DNA of 64,000 nt, from positions 290,943-354,942 of the forward strand of contig SJOL01006410.1 in assembly GCA_004794785.1 (NCBI GenBank), in the 5' to 3' direction. The DNA comes from Opisthorchis felineus. Lineage: Eukaryota; Platyhelminthes; Trematoda; Opisthorchiida; Opisthorchiidae. Position numbers and translations under genes: made by a program. Positions 23,501 through 35,641 of the stretch are shown piece after piece (the first letter of the stretch is position 1; the number at the start of each line of letters is the position of its first letter). The notes under the pieces are model-generated. The model saw nothing but the letters and a program-made list of their open reading frames with translations. It was not told where the DNA came from and did no database searches.

Positions 23501-26500
23501 GGGCTCAACAGCCTGGCCTGCAGAGGGCGAGTGAGCGCTTACACGCATCACCGGTCTGAGACATCCTGACCGAGTTCGATCTCCTAGGGGCTTTTGACAT
23601 TACGAAGGTAAGCGACAAAAGAAACGGTTTTATGACACATATAATGTAACTACGGATCGGACAAATCTGCCGACCAGCCTGCCTGTTCTTTTCTAGTTAT
23701 TCAGACCTATAAAGGGAAACAACTATCTTGTATTTCTTGAAAGATGGATCCCGGACCATAAATAAGATTTTTACTCCATCATTATCATCATCATTATCAT
23801 TATCATCGTCGTCGAGAGCATGACGTCAGTGTTCAACATTGATGCTTCGCTGCCGTACAATCATGGTTTATTTGAAAGCCTTATTGTGAAAAAAAGAATA
23901 AAAGTGAACGAGGAAGGGAATTAGTGCTAGCGTACTACAATCATTCCGAGGTGCTTACAACTTCAGACACTCATTCAGGCAATCTGGATAGGAATCGACA
24001 ACAAGAACGCCACTGAATTCGATCGACAGCCATATCTTGCAGCGTCTCCAACCAGGCGCAGTGGGGATCACGTGGTCCCCATCCTGGAAGGCAACTCGCA
24101 CCGATAGCACCGAAGCGTTTCGTAATGTCTTCCATACACCTTTGGCAGGTCAAGGGTTGGCCACCTCTCTGCTTCTGCCACGCTGAATGGGGCGCGGAAA
24201 AATGCACTGTTAGGCAAACGATGGTTCGGCGTAAGCAATGCATGGCCTAACCAACGCAGCTTCTGGTACTGGACAAATTCTTCAGTGGAAATCCCTGTTG
24301 CACAACGGAACACTCGCTTTCCAATTGCCTCGTTACAGATTCGCCGATTCCAACCCACACGAACTATGGTTCTGAGACAACGGTCGTCAAACACCTGAAG
24401 ACGTCTCAGTTCCGCTGCCCGAACAGGCCAAGTCTCACAGCCATACAACAAATCAGCCCGTACTGTAGCCTGATGCGCACGTCCCTTGAGATTCAGGGAT
24501 ATACCGCTTTGACGCCATAGGTGTCCCAAATGAGCAAACGCAACCCAAGCCTCGCAGATTCGTGCATTGACCTCTTCTGTCATCATCAGAACAAATACAA
24601 CTTCCAAGATACGTAAAACGTTCCACAACTTCGAGTACCTCCCTCTAGATCGTAAGTGGCGTGTTCGGTGACTGCATATGCAAAGAGCATGGCCTTACAC
24701 TTTATGGGTGCAAAGTGCATACCAAAGGACGGGATGACTTCAGTCAGTTCATCTAAAAATATCTGCCCCTGGCGATCTCGTCCCAGTACGAATCCACATC
24801 TGATGGTGGAGTGGATGTAAGAGAATCCAGAAGACGATTCTGGTAAATTCGTCTGACTTCCGGATCTGTCAGAGGCGGTTCGTCCGAACCTTACGCGGCC
24901 CTGGAAAACGAAGCGAGAAACAAATCCAGATGAGCGCTTGGTCGGAATTCACAAATTGGTTGCAAAACAAGCGGAAGTCAGTTATTGATCCGCGCTATCG
25001 GAAATTGATGCCAATGTGATCGATTTGAGTTTGTGGCCGGCACGCCACTGGAGAACACCGTGTAGCCGGACGACTTCGGCCTGCAATCAGCACATATCTT
25101 AAGCAATCGTTCACCATTGTCCGTACGTAGCGAGTCCAATCCATGTCGAACACCTAACGCGCTAAGCCTTCCCACCTGTGCATTCTCATCTCCGGCAACC
25201 ACAATGATATCTGAGCTTTTAGTCGGCCACACTAGGGCATTCATGGCGTCCTAAAATCTTTCTTTGATGGAGCCAGAGCTATAGTCAGTTGGGGCGTAAA
25301 CAGACATGACAAACAGACAGTGATCAATTTCCCGCTTGTGTTGCCAAACGAACCATACAGAGGCGACTATAAACGGGTTCCAGTCAAGCAAGGATCCTTC
25401 CGCTCGGTGGCTCAGGACGATAGCACCCAGTGCCAGAAGCAAGTGGAGAATGATGGGGCGGTTAGCTCAACCACTGCGCTTGCATCCTGAATTCTTGTTT
25501 CTGATACGCAGCGCAAACCAATATCAAGCGAGTCCACTGTGAGAGCAAGAGCAGCTTGTTGATCTGCTCGTTTCAGAGTGCACGTATGAGTGTCTGACCA
25601 CTTTTGGAATGTCGGCCTGCTGGCCATTGTCGCATGTTCTTTATATTCCTTCAAAGCAGCAAGCTCAAACCTACTTACTCTGACCGTAAGATTGCAGTAT
25701 CACATACTGAGTTTGTGTAGACTTCTTTAACACAGTACTCAACTCGTCAGTGAGGTTTCCTGGTGTTTCTAATTTAACTCCACAAACTTTTGTGAAATCA
25801 TCCTTGGTCACACTAAAGAAGCTTGAGTTATCAGTTTCTTTTTTATAAGCAAAACCACACATCCGTTGAAGTTTGAAAATGTGTGCACCCAAGATTCACA
25901 TCTAGAAGCTATCAGAACCGATCACTGGTTGCTTCACAAACAAAATAGGTGATGTTGCTCACGAATTTCTGATTACCCATCTGATCGGAAAATTTGCTCT
26001 AACCAAACAGCATCTATGTTTCTGCGGCAGTTCATGTCGAAAAATATTCTCATCTTTGAGCCAAACAAAGGTCCAGGTGCCATGACTAGGAATAGGCAAG
26101 ACTACATTGCCAAACTGATAGTAATACTAAACGACTAAACATCTCATATGGTTTAACAGAGAAGAAGCCGTGAACAAAGTAGAAAGCCGAATAGTTCGAC
26201 TTGCCTATCAAACACGTTTGGAATGACGAATATTAGGACAGGTGGTTGTTCATTGCCAGAGCTCTATAGATTTCCGCACCCACAATAGATTGCAGCCAGT
26301 TTTGGCTATGGTAGCGCAAACAGCCACGTCGACTGGTGGATATGCGTGAGCGGGTAATTCGAAGTTTGTCGTTACCAGACCTAGCTGACGAGCTAGAAAG
26401 TCACAACCTCAAGAACGAACGCACGTGCTCCGTAAAATCTGAATCACTTTCGCTACTCGAGACCATCGATTTTATATACATCCTTGTCGAAAAATCCCGT

Positions 26501-29500
26501 CTTTCCATTCCGACAGAGCTTCTCGGAAGAGCTACTACAGTTATGCGTTCAGAATCTTCTCCCAAACCGAAGGCTGCCATCATGTCCGTGTTTATGGAAG
26601 CGGCGATAGTACCTTCCGCCGAAGATGGACAGCGTAGGAAAGGTCGGCCGTGAAGACCGTTCGCCCATCCGTTGACTCTGACCGTCAGAGATATATCCAA
26701 TGGGGTCGAAATACGATTTTAGCTACCAGGAGGCCGATGCGGCTGCAAACACTACCTCCGTGCGCAGCAGCATTAGGAGCGAGACACCTATGGCTTTACC
26801 CTTAAGTCATCGAGCTAGGCCGTTCCCCGTCCTCGACCGGATCGGACTGTTGCGTTTTTTGCTCCGGGCAGGATCGTCCAAGAAAACCCTACCTTTGTCT
26901 TTTGGGTCAGACTTAAAGGCTCAGGGAAGTATCATTCGCCCTTGCAGCTCTTCGTTCACCGGTCCTCATCCGAACCCGCTCTCCACCTTCTAACTGGTAT
27001 GATGCGATCGATCCATCTACCAGTCCATTTAACCATTGTTCCGTGTCCAGACTACTGCCCAGTAAAACGACTCAAAGTAATCCGTTACTAAGCTCAAAAG
27101 ATCTTATCGATTATGGTACTTTCAATATCCGTACTCTGTCAAATTGCACAACGGTAATCTTTTGCGGAGATTTCCCTCTCTACCAACGCATACTGTGTCA
27201 CCGAAACACGCATACAAGACCCCATTTCGGTTATGCACCTCAAACTGATCAGAAAGAGCTGAAAGCGCTTTATTGGTGTGGATCCCAGTAAACAGCCGTC
27301 TTCGTGCTGTACGGTTGTCTGGTTCGACTAAAATCAATGCAGGTCGATGTGGTAAATGTTTTTTGTCGATGATATTTCTTTGTTGACCATACAGTCCGAG
27401 AAACTGCAATTCTTAGACCGAGGAGGATGAGCTTTATCTAGATATATCGAGACTACTTCGGTCATCGTCCTGATGAATGATAAACGTCTTGGATAATGAA
27501 CGCCCAAGTTGGGCGACTGAACCCAGAAGAGGCACAATTGAGTAGCAGATTCGGAATCGATGCCCGCCGTACAGATAAGGGGAAACAACTTATTCAACCG
27601 TGTGCTGATCGTCGCCTGGCCAGTACGAACCTTCAAAACGACCGCTCAAGCCGAGTCATTTTGATGCCACCAAACGCCAGTGATGGACTCAGTTAGATCA
27701 TTTGTCTATCAGTTACTGACGAAAAGTGTCAATCAAAGGTTGCCGTTTCTTCTGGGGTACGTAGCTTGAGTCGGATCATGCCATTGTACGGGCTTGTTGG
27801 TCGATTCTTTTTCTCCAAGGATTACACATGTCAGACGTCAACGTGTTTCGGTGGCTCAACAGTATCAAGGTGATCTGGCTGGGAACGGTCAGTGCGCTGA
27901 TGACAAGGATTGGATAAAGGGTGAATAAAAGGGAGAGGATGGTGCTATGATTTTATGGTGGTCTGTCTAAGCCATCCGACTTGCCGAGATCAGCAGATCT
28001 TACTGATGCCAGAAAAGCCATACCGAAATCTGGCGGTCACGATGACGCGCACAGATCCCTCAGACGTTGGATAATCAACAGCCTGAAGAATAGCAGAATG
28101 GTGGTGGATCGTGAAGGCTATCGCCGCATCCTACTCCAGCCGATTCGAGCAACTTACCAAAATAAGACGTGTCAGCGGAGCGATTCTTAAAATGCATGCA
28201 GAGCAGCCAATCGACGTGGTATCTAAATTTGTCCATTTGGATAGTTGTATAAGCTCTGGTGGACTGACTGGAGATGAGATCACTTCTTGAAAGTTTTTGC
28301 CAGCTTTGGAATTGGCGTGACGTCAGTTTGTTTGTTAAGGAGAGAGTAAGCAATGCGACCGTGTGATCCATACTTCTTATGTCAGAGCACCACCTGCCTC
28401 ACAGAGCTCTTTTCGCCAAGCCCTGCGCTGAGCGGAAACGGCCGAGAGATGGACAGTCTATGACCTGGCAACGAAATATGGAGGCACTAACCAGTGAACT
28501 CAGTCAGGTTGACAACTGCCTTCTCCCTGGATGAGGACTCCGGGACCCAACTGACAATTAACTGTTGACACTGGCGGGCATGACTCAGTCACAAAATGAC
28601 ACTCCTGTGTCAAAGCTATCACCCTCAATACGCAGCTGCGCGGTTTCCCGTTCCTTCAAACAACTAGAGCGATTCAACGCCAATCAACTGGTTGTGCCAC
28701 CGTCTTGAGATAGCTCAGTGGTTAAAGCCCGAATTTACTGACTGGAAGGTCCGTGTTTTGAAACCAACCTCTGCATCTGGACAACTCCTGTCTGGGCTTG
28801 GGCAACCTGGCAGTATCCCAGCCCTCGTGCTTCCTTCAGGTAGCGTAACAGCCAGGCACCGAGAGGGTGTTACAGCTGAACGATTATTATTATATTATAG
28901 CCACCGTCTCCAGCACATTGCTATATAACCCTTGTTTCCCATTTTTCGATGATCCAAACTACAACAGCTGGGACCAACAAATTCTCATTACCTGGTTTAT
29001 GGCTGATAAACTGGACTGTATTAATATCTCTTCCACTGGGTCCAATTATACCTACTGTTTTCGAGACAAATGGCGAGCAAGTTGATCTAGTGCGTTTAGA
29101 AGCTGATCTACTGCCTACGGCGCTACGTGGATGATACTTTGATGGCACGAAAAATGCTGTGGAACGGACTCGGTCATTTGGTGAGATTATGAGCCTTTGC
29201 TTTAGTCGGTGTTATACTAGAGCAGCTTCATCAGTGGGACTGATGGATCTGTTAAATGCAGAGTCTGCAGAAGACCTACATGGTTAGTTCAGTATATGCA
29301 CTCCACCGTTTCGCCTCTCCGGCTGACCAATGAAATGTTATAAAAGATTTTTCCAGGGGCATGTCGGATACCATACCAGGTTTGTCACTCACTAGCCACA
29401 AAGATCTCAGAACAAAACGGAATCCTTTATACTTCATTTAGAAGCATGCCAAAGAGTAAGTTAAACTCAACCAGCTCGACAGTGTCCAAGTGGTTGATCT

Positions 29501-32462
29501 GCACAGGGCTGCCTTCGAAAGCAAACAACAGAATAGCACTAGTCACTGACCAGTCTCGACACTTAGATGGACATACAATGCGGGAGAATTACACGTTCTC
29601 AGCCGCCAGATCAAGGACCCTATGTTGAAGAGAATCAAGGGACCAATCCACACTGTGTTTAAAACTTATATGTGACTGCGGAGCACGTTAGTTTGCAGAA
29701 CCGACAGATGTCACGCCACCAGAATGAGGGAACACATACCCCTTTGGATCTGGAGTTATCCGTCTGAATAGACCGGGCCGACTTGAGACCGAAACCCACC
29801 ACCATCCTATACAGCCAGGTATCTTGCTACGTGCCATCAAGTCGCCCTCACTTTTCTTGAGATCGCTGCAATTAATTAAACAGTTCTCTCTGTTTGAAAG
29901 TCACTTGATCTGATCCTTAAGTTGCCGTGAGCTCTGCGGTGCAATAGGCCATGTTCCTCGTTTGGCTGACTGACCCAGCGGACCTATATTCATACTAGTT
30001 CTGTTTTGTAGGTGTTTCATTTTCCCGTTACTGGCGAGACATTATGAAGTTCGTACATCTACCAACTTTGTTCTCATTGTACTCGTAGCTGCCGTTCAAC
30101 CTGAAGGTCGAGATACTTAAGGGCTGCATAAGCCCAGAAAGATCAGGGGTTGTTTCGAACTATAATTCATAACTTCGCACCTGAGTCTCTTGGATATCTC
30201 GAGTCATTTATAGCGTAGTGTTTGGCAGTTATTCCACAGCCTAGAATGATACGAATATTCCGGTCGGCTAACCAATATCTAACTACCATAAAACCTTGAC
30301 GACAAAACATGTTTGGCTGTGGGAAATGGCTGAACTTGATACAGCTGTCCCTCTGAAGATACCGCCCGGAGGGTCCGATTAGAGGTGACCTCTTTTAATG
30401 GACTTTTGAGACAACGCACTCAGCCCGACCGGAAAAGAATCTCGCCCATCCCGGCATACGGAAATAAAGCCAAATCAGTTAAAATGTTTCCTATCAAACT
30501 GTTTACGGACTCTAATTGTTAGTGGCAGTCGTCTTGCATTTTGGTTTCGCTGTGCTCCTATCTTTTGACAGCTGCGTGAACTTAAATCCATGTGGGAAGA
30601 CTTATCACTCGAGCATTCAACTAACTTCAACAGCAAGGTCATGGAGGAGCTGCACTCGCAATACACGAGTACTGGGGGCACGCACAACTCTGCTGCGGAC
30701 ACGGAATCAACAATCGTGCTTGGGATGAACTTTAGCACACAACTTCCCAATCTTATCCCACTGTTTCTTCATGACGGACCCGTCTCTATGCCGTTCCAGC
30801 CAGAGGCTTCCAGCCAAAACATAGTGGATGATTTTTGGATTCGTGAGCTCGAGTCTGCTTGGAAAGAAAAGGTAGCCGTTTTCCGTTTACTATGCTTCAG
30901 GTTCACCACCGTCTCGTTTTTCCCAGTAGCGTACTCAGGGCTGTTGATGGGGAATAAGGACTGCACTCGACAAAGCCGGTCCAATCTCCGATTAAATCAA
31001 CTGAGGTAAACTGGTCCACTCTTAGCCTTGTGGAATTCTAGCTAGCGCTACCACCTACTATTCAATGAAGTGTCAATGCACCGAAATGGTGGTAACTCGG
31101 GTGTGATGAACATGTTCATCAGGCGATCGCCATGCTATGCAGCAAATGGAGGGAACACCGATCGATATCATATTATATCCTCGTGGAAGGAAAAACCAAA
31201 CAGCCTTTGTGTGCAATGGAGTATTTCGATTTCCCTAGGGTGAAAGCTGTAAAAAATGAACAAGTTAGCATATCATGACTTAGACATACTAGTGGAAACT
31301 GACTAAGCTGTACTGTGGTCCCAGACTCGTCACGTGGGTCAACACGAGCGATAATCTGTGCAACCAAGCTAAACTAAAAAAGAACCATAGATAGGATAAA
31401 TCACCGGAATGTGTTCTGATGTACAATGAATGGACCACATCAAGAGATTGATCAAAAAAAACCTCTGGGGGTTTGGTGTTTGAAATCCGCTAACAAACAA
31501 GCCCAAATATGTTCGCTCGAGGAGAGCTGGTTGTTTTGATGGGATAGTGTATCAACGGTGGTTGCACTGTTAACCGTTTAACGTGACGGGTAACCGGACG
31601 AAGGACAGGGGACGTCCATTTTTATATTCCCTCTTAGGAAATACGGGGTATTTCGTAAACCGCCTAGCCCTGGCATCGTTTCGATAGTAAAGCACCATGC
31701 ATCTCAGAGGGTTGAGAAACTCCCAGGCTGCCAAAGCCCATGATAACGACAATTGAACAGCCAGGGTTGGGTTCAAACCACGGACATTCGGTCAGTAGTT
31801 ACGCAGAACTACCTCGAGCTCGATTTCTGATACCATAAAATATAGAGTGTAAATCACAAGCGTAAGCCTCCTCTACTACCAGCTTTTATTGAATGCATTG
31901 TGCACCTTGAAAACCACAATCTGTCGAGAATCAGTAGTCAGATCGGTTCGACGATTCCACTTATATTATATGTTTCATTGCTGAAACGCTGTTGCAACGG
32001 GTATGTTCGAATGAGGATGCTCTCGTTCTTGAGTTAACTCGATGCATGCACGTCCTGTGCATATGGATACCCTGATCCCATTAACAAACATCCTGAACTT
32101 CGATTGCCAAAATAATGTCAAACTGCCTCAATCAGCTACCTATCCGTTGATGGACTACCAAAAATTTACAGGGTTTGTATGCTCCTGAGAGATTGTAATG
32201 GCGACGGTTGCACCCGGTGAGAAAACAGGAAAAGTGCTATCTAAACCGTAGATTGTAACAATGAAAATAAGCTGCACGCGTATGTCCGTTCTCTCTCGTT
32301 CGCTTGTAGGATCCCCTCCTAGCAGCCTTGGTACGCAGCGAAACCATACTGAAGTTACTGATGGGACCGATCAAGCTGGAACGTGGACCGGTGTTAGATG
32401 CGCTGTACAACAAAATGGATTACGTACTCATGGAGATGAGCAAAGTGATCCAATCGACTTGA
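15975..32462 (+). CDS. BCAR3: SH2 and RasGEF-like domain protein, NSP/BCAR3 family
   Basis: A six-exon model is supported: 15,975-16,371; 16,423-16,727; 19,517-20,007; 20,844-21,012; 30,572-30,871; 32,310-32,462 (TGA). All boundaries are GT-AG and all phases agree, giving 604 residues. Residues about 24-123 form an SH2 domain starting at SWYHHTLSR, with the phosphotyrosine-binding arginine in GEFLVRES (Arg47). Residues about 135-310 are Ser/Thr-rich and low in structure. From about 315 to the end the sequence fits the Cdc25-homology fold of the NSP adaptors, including [38 protein letters not shown] and a closing helix [15 protein letters not shown]2 followed by RasGEF-like is diagnostic of NSP proteins (BCAR3, SH2D3A/C). 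Those bind p130Cas-type scaffolds downstream of receptor tyrosine kinases and integrins, and their exchange domain is usually catalytically silent. Upstream exons or a missed exon in 16,728-19,516 remain possible. Confidence 0.85.
17520..17562. repeat. (AT)21 microsatellite next to an ambiguous base
   Basis: A single N at 17,520 is followed by 21 AT units in intron 2 of the SH2-RasGEF gene. The N suggests that the true repeat length was not resolved in assembly. Confidence 0.95.
19407..19465 (-). mobile_element. RTE LINE 3' tail fragment
   Basis: CATCGTCATCATCCTCAG followed by CAGTGTTGACATTGATGCTTC is the reverse-oriented RTE tail with its trinucleotide repeat, as at 23,775-23,850. It lies in intron 2 of the SH2-RasGEF gene, about 50 bases before exon 3. 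Confidence 0.6.
21538..22389 (-). pseudogene. Long degenerate reading frame of unknown origin
   Basis: On the minus strand two good frames (22,389-22,111 and 21,870-21,538) are linked by a stretch that reads through with only a few stops. The composition is protein-like (for example [18 protein letters not shown] and [16 protein letters not shown]). I recognise no domain. It lies within intron 4 of the SH2-RasGEF gene on the opposite strand, and may be a retroelement ORF or a processed pseudogene. Confidence 0.35.
22675..22862 (-). mobile_element. tRNA-like SINE copy 2
   Basis: This is a reverse-oriented SINE. It opens with an A-rich tail, then CGTTTAGCTGTAACACCC, and ends in AACCACTGAGCCATCTC, the complement of the A-box head. 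The intervening body is more diverged than in the other copies. It is inside intron 4 of the SH2-RasGEF gene. Confidence 0.75.
23775..25660 (-). pseudogene. RTE LINE copy A lacking the RT core
   Basis: Read on the minus strand, an APE endonuclease part runs from 25,654 ([20 protein letters not shown]) through [15 protein letters not shown] and [17 protein letters not shown] (about 25,205-25,150) to the end of the endonuclease region ([20 protein letters not shown] at about 24,850-24,790). It then passes almost directly into [19 protein letters not shown] (about 24,760-24,705), which normally follows the FADD block. The linker and RT core, roughly a kilobase in full-length elements, are absent. 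The C-terminal part ([35 protein letters not shown]) and the hairpin plus trinucleotide tail complete the copy. Multiple frameshifts are present. Confidence 0.85.
26336..27030 (+). other. Open region upstream of RTE copy B
   Basis: A 105-codon frame (26,336-26,653) and a 97-codon frame (26,700-26,993) occur in a row on the plus strand just before an RTE endonuclease start. They could be the 5' region or ORF1-like part of that element. No domain is recognisable, and an equally open minus-strand frame overlaps the first. Confidence 0.3.
27040..28570 (+). pseudogene. RTE LINE copy B lacking the RT core
   Basis: The endonuclease start [11 protein letters not shown] is at about 27,117-27,149. It is followed by [20 protein letters not shown] and [19 protein letters not shown] (27,496-27,620), and by a linker fragment ([17 protein letters not shown], about 28,111-28,160). 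Without any RT block the sequence then reads [17 protein letters not shown] (about 28,216-28,265), the segment that normally lies after the RT. The C-terminal block [20 protein letters not shown] and [11 protein letters not shown] ends near 28,500. Frameshifts abound. It is within intron 4 of the SH2-RasGEF gene. Confidence 0.8.
28706..28899 (+). mobile_element. tRNA-like SINE copy 3 with target-site duplication
   Basis: This is the best complete copy. The head GAGATAGCTCAGTGGTTAAAGC is the A-box region and GTCCGTGTTTTGAAACC the B-box region. The body CCTGGCAGTATCCCAGCCCT...GTTACAGCTGAACG ends in an ATT-repeat tail. The 10-base direct repeat GCCACCGTCT lies immediately before (28,696-28,705) and after (28,900-28,909), which fits a target-site duplication from target-primed insertion. 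Confidence 0.9.
31640..31815 (-). mobile_element. tRNA-like SINE copy 4, old and diverged
   Basis: The reverse complement reads GTAACTACTGACCGAATGTCCG then TGGTTTGAACCCAACC, a well-kept B box, followed by a diverged body (GGCAGCCTGGGAGTTTCTCA). The A box is degraded. It lies in the last intron of the SH2-RasGEF gene. Confidence 0.6.
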
Positions 32463-35400
32463 CTCCGTCCGGTACGAACTCCAACTACACATATCATCCC
32501 GACTACTTGCCTTCATTGTCCTTTTGTGACTTGACAATCTTCACGAAAAATGCGACAATACAAGGTCTTTTTTGATAGCGAAATATTGTCTCGACTTCTA
32601 AGATACAAACAGTCGAAAGGGAAGTGTATTATCCAGAGAAAAGTCATATCACTGAAAGCACTGATTAGCGGGAGGCATGGGGAGTACATCAGCGAGAACG
32701 TTCGAGCAATCGATTTAATCCCTCAATGACTTCTTGCACTGCTTGGTATTGAAGGCAACTGAGCGGTTTGACCAGCTTCGGTATGGCTTGTTGAGCGAGG
32801 AATTCGAGGTTCATAAGGACGAACGGCTTCTGGAAATAAAGAGTACTGGAAAGCGTAAAATGCTACAGAAAGAGCAAACCAACAGCAAACTTATTCGACT
32901 AACCTCAACAACTCTCTGGTCGTCGATACGTCAATTCTGTATTCATGGTTGAGAGACTACATATATTCAGGTTGGGGTCAGGCAGGTTTCCGATTTACTG
33001 CAGTATATTAACGACCAGCAACACCCTCAATGAAACCCAAAGACCTGTACGAATGCTCCCTGGGATCGAGCATCGCAGTTTAATCAATGACAGTTCTTCG
33101 GTAGATGCTCGTCTGTTTGAGAAGTAGACCATTTTTTAATTACTGCTTTTAGTAATGCCATTCTCTTGAACAGCAGTGCAGTTAGCTGGAGCTGAATGTT
33201 TGATAAGGTCTAAGGCAGTCCTCTCAACGAGGCTTGTTGTTTTTATTGCTAGGGGTGTTCATGAAATAATAAGCTTATCTTTCTGAAAGGATTTGCCATT
33301 TTCGCATATGGAAGCATTATTGTTTAATAGCTTTCTCACGAGTTTAACCCTGGTCCCAGGGTCCGCGATTCAAACATGTTTTCGTTCGCATAGATTGGTT
33401 AGTGATAACTGTACGCATACTGTCGAAAGGCAGAAATCACTGTCGGTAAGTTGTCCAACAAAATATACTTCTGGAGGACAGTTGTCATAGCATTTTTGTG
33501 ATCCCAGGGCCACATTGTCACCTGTTGAAAATGGCATCGGATACCTACAGAAATTATTCCAAAAGCTTCTTTAGTCTCACAGCCGTTTGATTTTAGGCGT
33601 AGTCCTACTTAATGGCTCTCAGATACCAGGTCTGCGTAGCACAATCAGCTTTATCAAATGAATTCGAGTAGTGTACATCCACCCAGAACCTGTTGTTACC
33701 CATAGTCCCCGTGCAAACGTGAGCTTCTTAAGACAACATCGCTCAGAATTAAGGCCATGTTGTTGTGGAGGGGGGGGGGAAAGATAACCGCTCCTCAATT
33801 ACTTCGTCGGCGATGGGCAACATTACATACTGGTCGACAGTTGGATGTATTCGAATAAACTCCTTCCCATAAATGGATGTGACTATGCACCCTTGAAACA
33901 CAATTGGCATTTCGCCTCAACGGCGTCCGGAATCATACCATTAACGACCAGCCACCGTTTGTTGCAAATTCAATGTATTTAAACTTTCACTATAGCTTAA
34001 CAAGTCCTGCGTTTTCAGTCTCCAAACCTTGTAGACCTTTGTTAACAACGTGACTGCAAGTGAATCCAGAACAGTTGGTAAAACGGTCGGGGAGAGCCTG
34101 TCAGTATACCTTCGCCTCCCTGACGACTATTAAAATACTGAGTCCCCTTAATCCACTGCAACAACACGGGAAGAAGACATACCGCGAGACTTAAAACATA
34201 GATTATGTGTAAAAGGAGACTATAAGGCGAACAAACAAGTTCATCAACTGGCCTGTACACTTGTGACTATTAGACGTCTAAACAATTAGGTGGGTATAGG
34301 TAGGCACACCAACATATGAGGAAAACAACATGAGGAACGAAGTAGACTATTCAATTTGGAATGGGAGTGAGATTTGAGGATTTAGCATGTCTTAGACGTT
34401 TGTGCCTAATCCGCTAGCACTGTCATTTTGTATGCTTGTCAGTTAGTACGGACTGGCCGTTGCGACTACAAAGCCTGGACATACTCCTTTCGAATGCAAA
34501 GTGCGGAACTCAACGAACGTATGCCTATGGCTTCTGAAATGACCAACAAGTGTCGTCTGTATCCTTCAAAAAGTATGAATGCCGTTTGAGTACCAAGATG
34601 GAGCTAACTATGATGCTTTGATTTGGTTCCTACTGAGGCCGGACATTGTTCGTGAATTCTTTTCGACAGTTGCCTCTGCGTCCTACCAGGATATTCCCAT
34701 CCACAAGAGCAGGAAAAAGTGCACAGGACCACTGAGCTGGTATACAGAAACATCATAAACGAGAGATTCAGCTGGGTTCCAGGTGAGTCTCTCGCAAAAC
34801 CAAATTTGTTTGCAGATGAGTGTATTTCGCTAGGAACAATTCATCTTTGAACGTCCGAACATGCACCATTTGGGTGGTGGAGACTCCTGGTTTAGCTGTG
34901 TTGTAAGTCTAAGTCATTAATCTGGTTAGTAGACGGATTAAGATTTCGGCCGACTGATCGCCGTTGAATGGTAGCTCGACCCTAGAAGTCTAACTAACGG
35001 CAGTGACTGGTCTACGGTATCGTTCTAGAATACAGCAGCCCATCAGGGAAGCGAAAACGGGAAAACCCGGGGGAATTCACTTCTTGGGAACAGGTAGCCT
35101 GATAAACCGTTTAACGTCCCACAAAGACACCTGATACACAGGATGAGCCGTTTGTCTGAAGAAATGTCTGCCTCCTTTATCAATTAACCTTTTTGAGCAC
35201 CTTGTACATCCTGGGTGAATGTGCTACAAATTTTCGAACCACAAGTGCGATGCATTGTTGCAGTCAATTTTATAACCGGTTCTCTTCGTCCGTATTCTAT
35301 CCGTCATCTTCGTCTTCCTCTGACAGTTACACGGAATTCAAACGGTCACCTAGAATGACATGTACCATATCGTACGTACATCATACGTATCCTTTAAGCG

Positions 35401-35641
35401 CTGGACCCACCAGATATGGTCCTAAGTCGGTAGAAAGATGGAAGGACCAAAACTCATTTGTGCCTCCGCTATTGATTGCAAGGATGATTCTTGTTGTTGA
35501 AAGTTCTAAGCATCAAGAAAGCTGTTGTGGACCCTGAAAGGGGGAGTGCTTTCTCCTGGAGACTACTTTCTTTGCTTATTTTCGCACATAGATCCTGAAC
35601 CTGAGCTCTGATAGTGGGGCTCATGGAGAACCCTCAGTGGT
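32463..35641. other. Intergenic region between two convergent genes
   Basis: This separates the stop codon of the SH2-RasGEF gene (plus) from the stop of EXOC8 (minus), and so holds both 3' UTRs. A possible AATAAA for the plus-strand gene lies at 32,835-32,840. A run of 10 G is at 33,770-33,779. No exon, RNA gene or known repeat was recognised. Confidence 0.6.
32835..32840 (+). terminator. Candidate polyadenylation signal AATAAA
   Basis: This is the first AATAAA on the plus strand that I noticed downstream of the SH2-RasGEF stop codon, about 370 bases away. It is only a positional candidate. Confidence 0.25.

Noticed and set aside
28706..28770. Possible tRNA gene
   Set aside because: The A- and B-box-like sequences are part of a dispersed SINE with target-site duplications, and no clean cloverleaf with acceptor stem can be drawn by eye.
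33770..33779. G runs here and at 37,373-37,383, and a C run at 53,656-53,665, as quadruplex candidates
   Set aside because: Each is a single homopolymer run without the four spaced G tracts needed for a typical quadruplex. Simple homopolymers are more likely.
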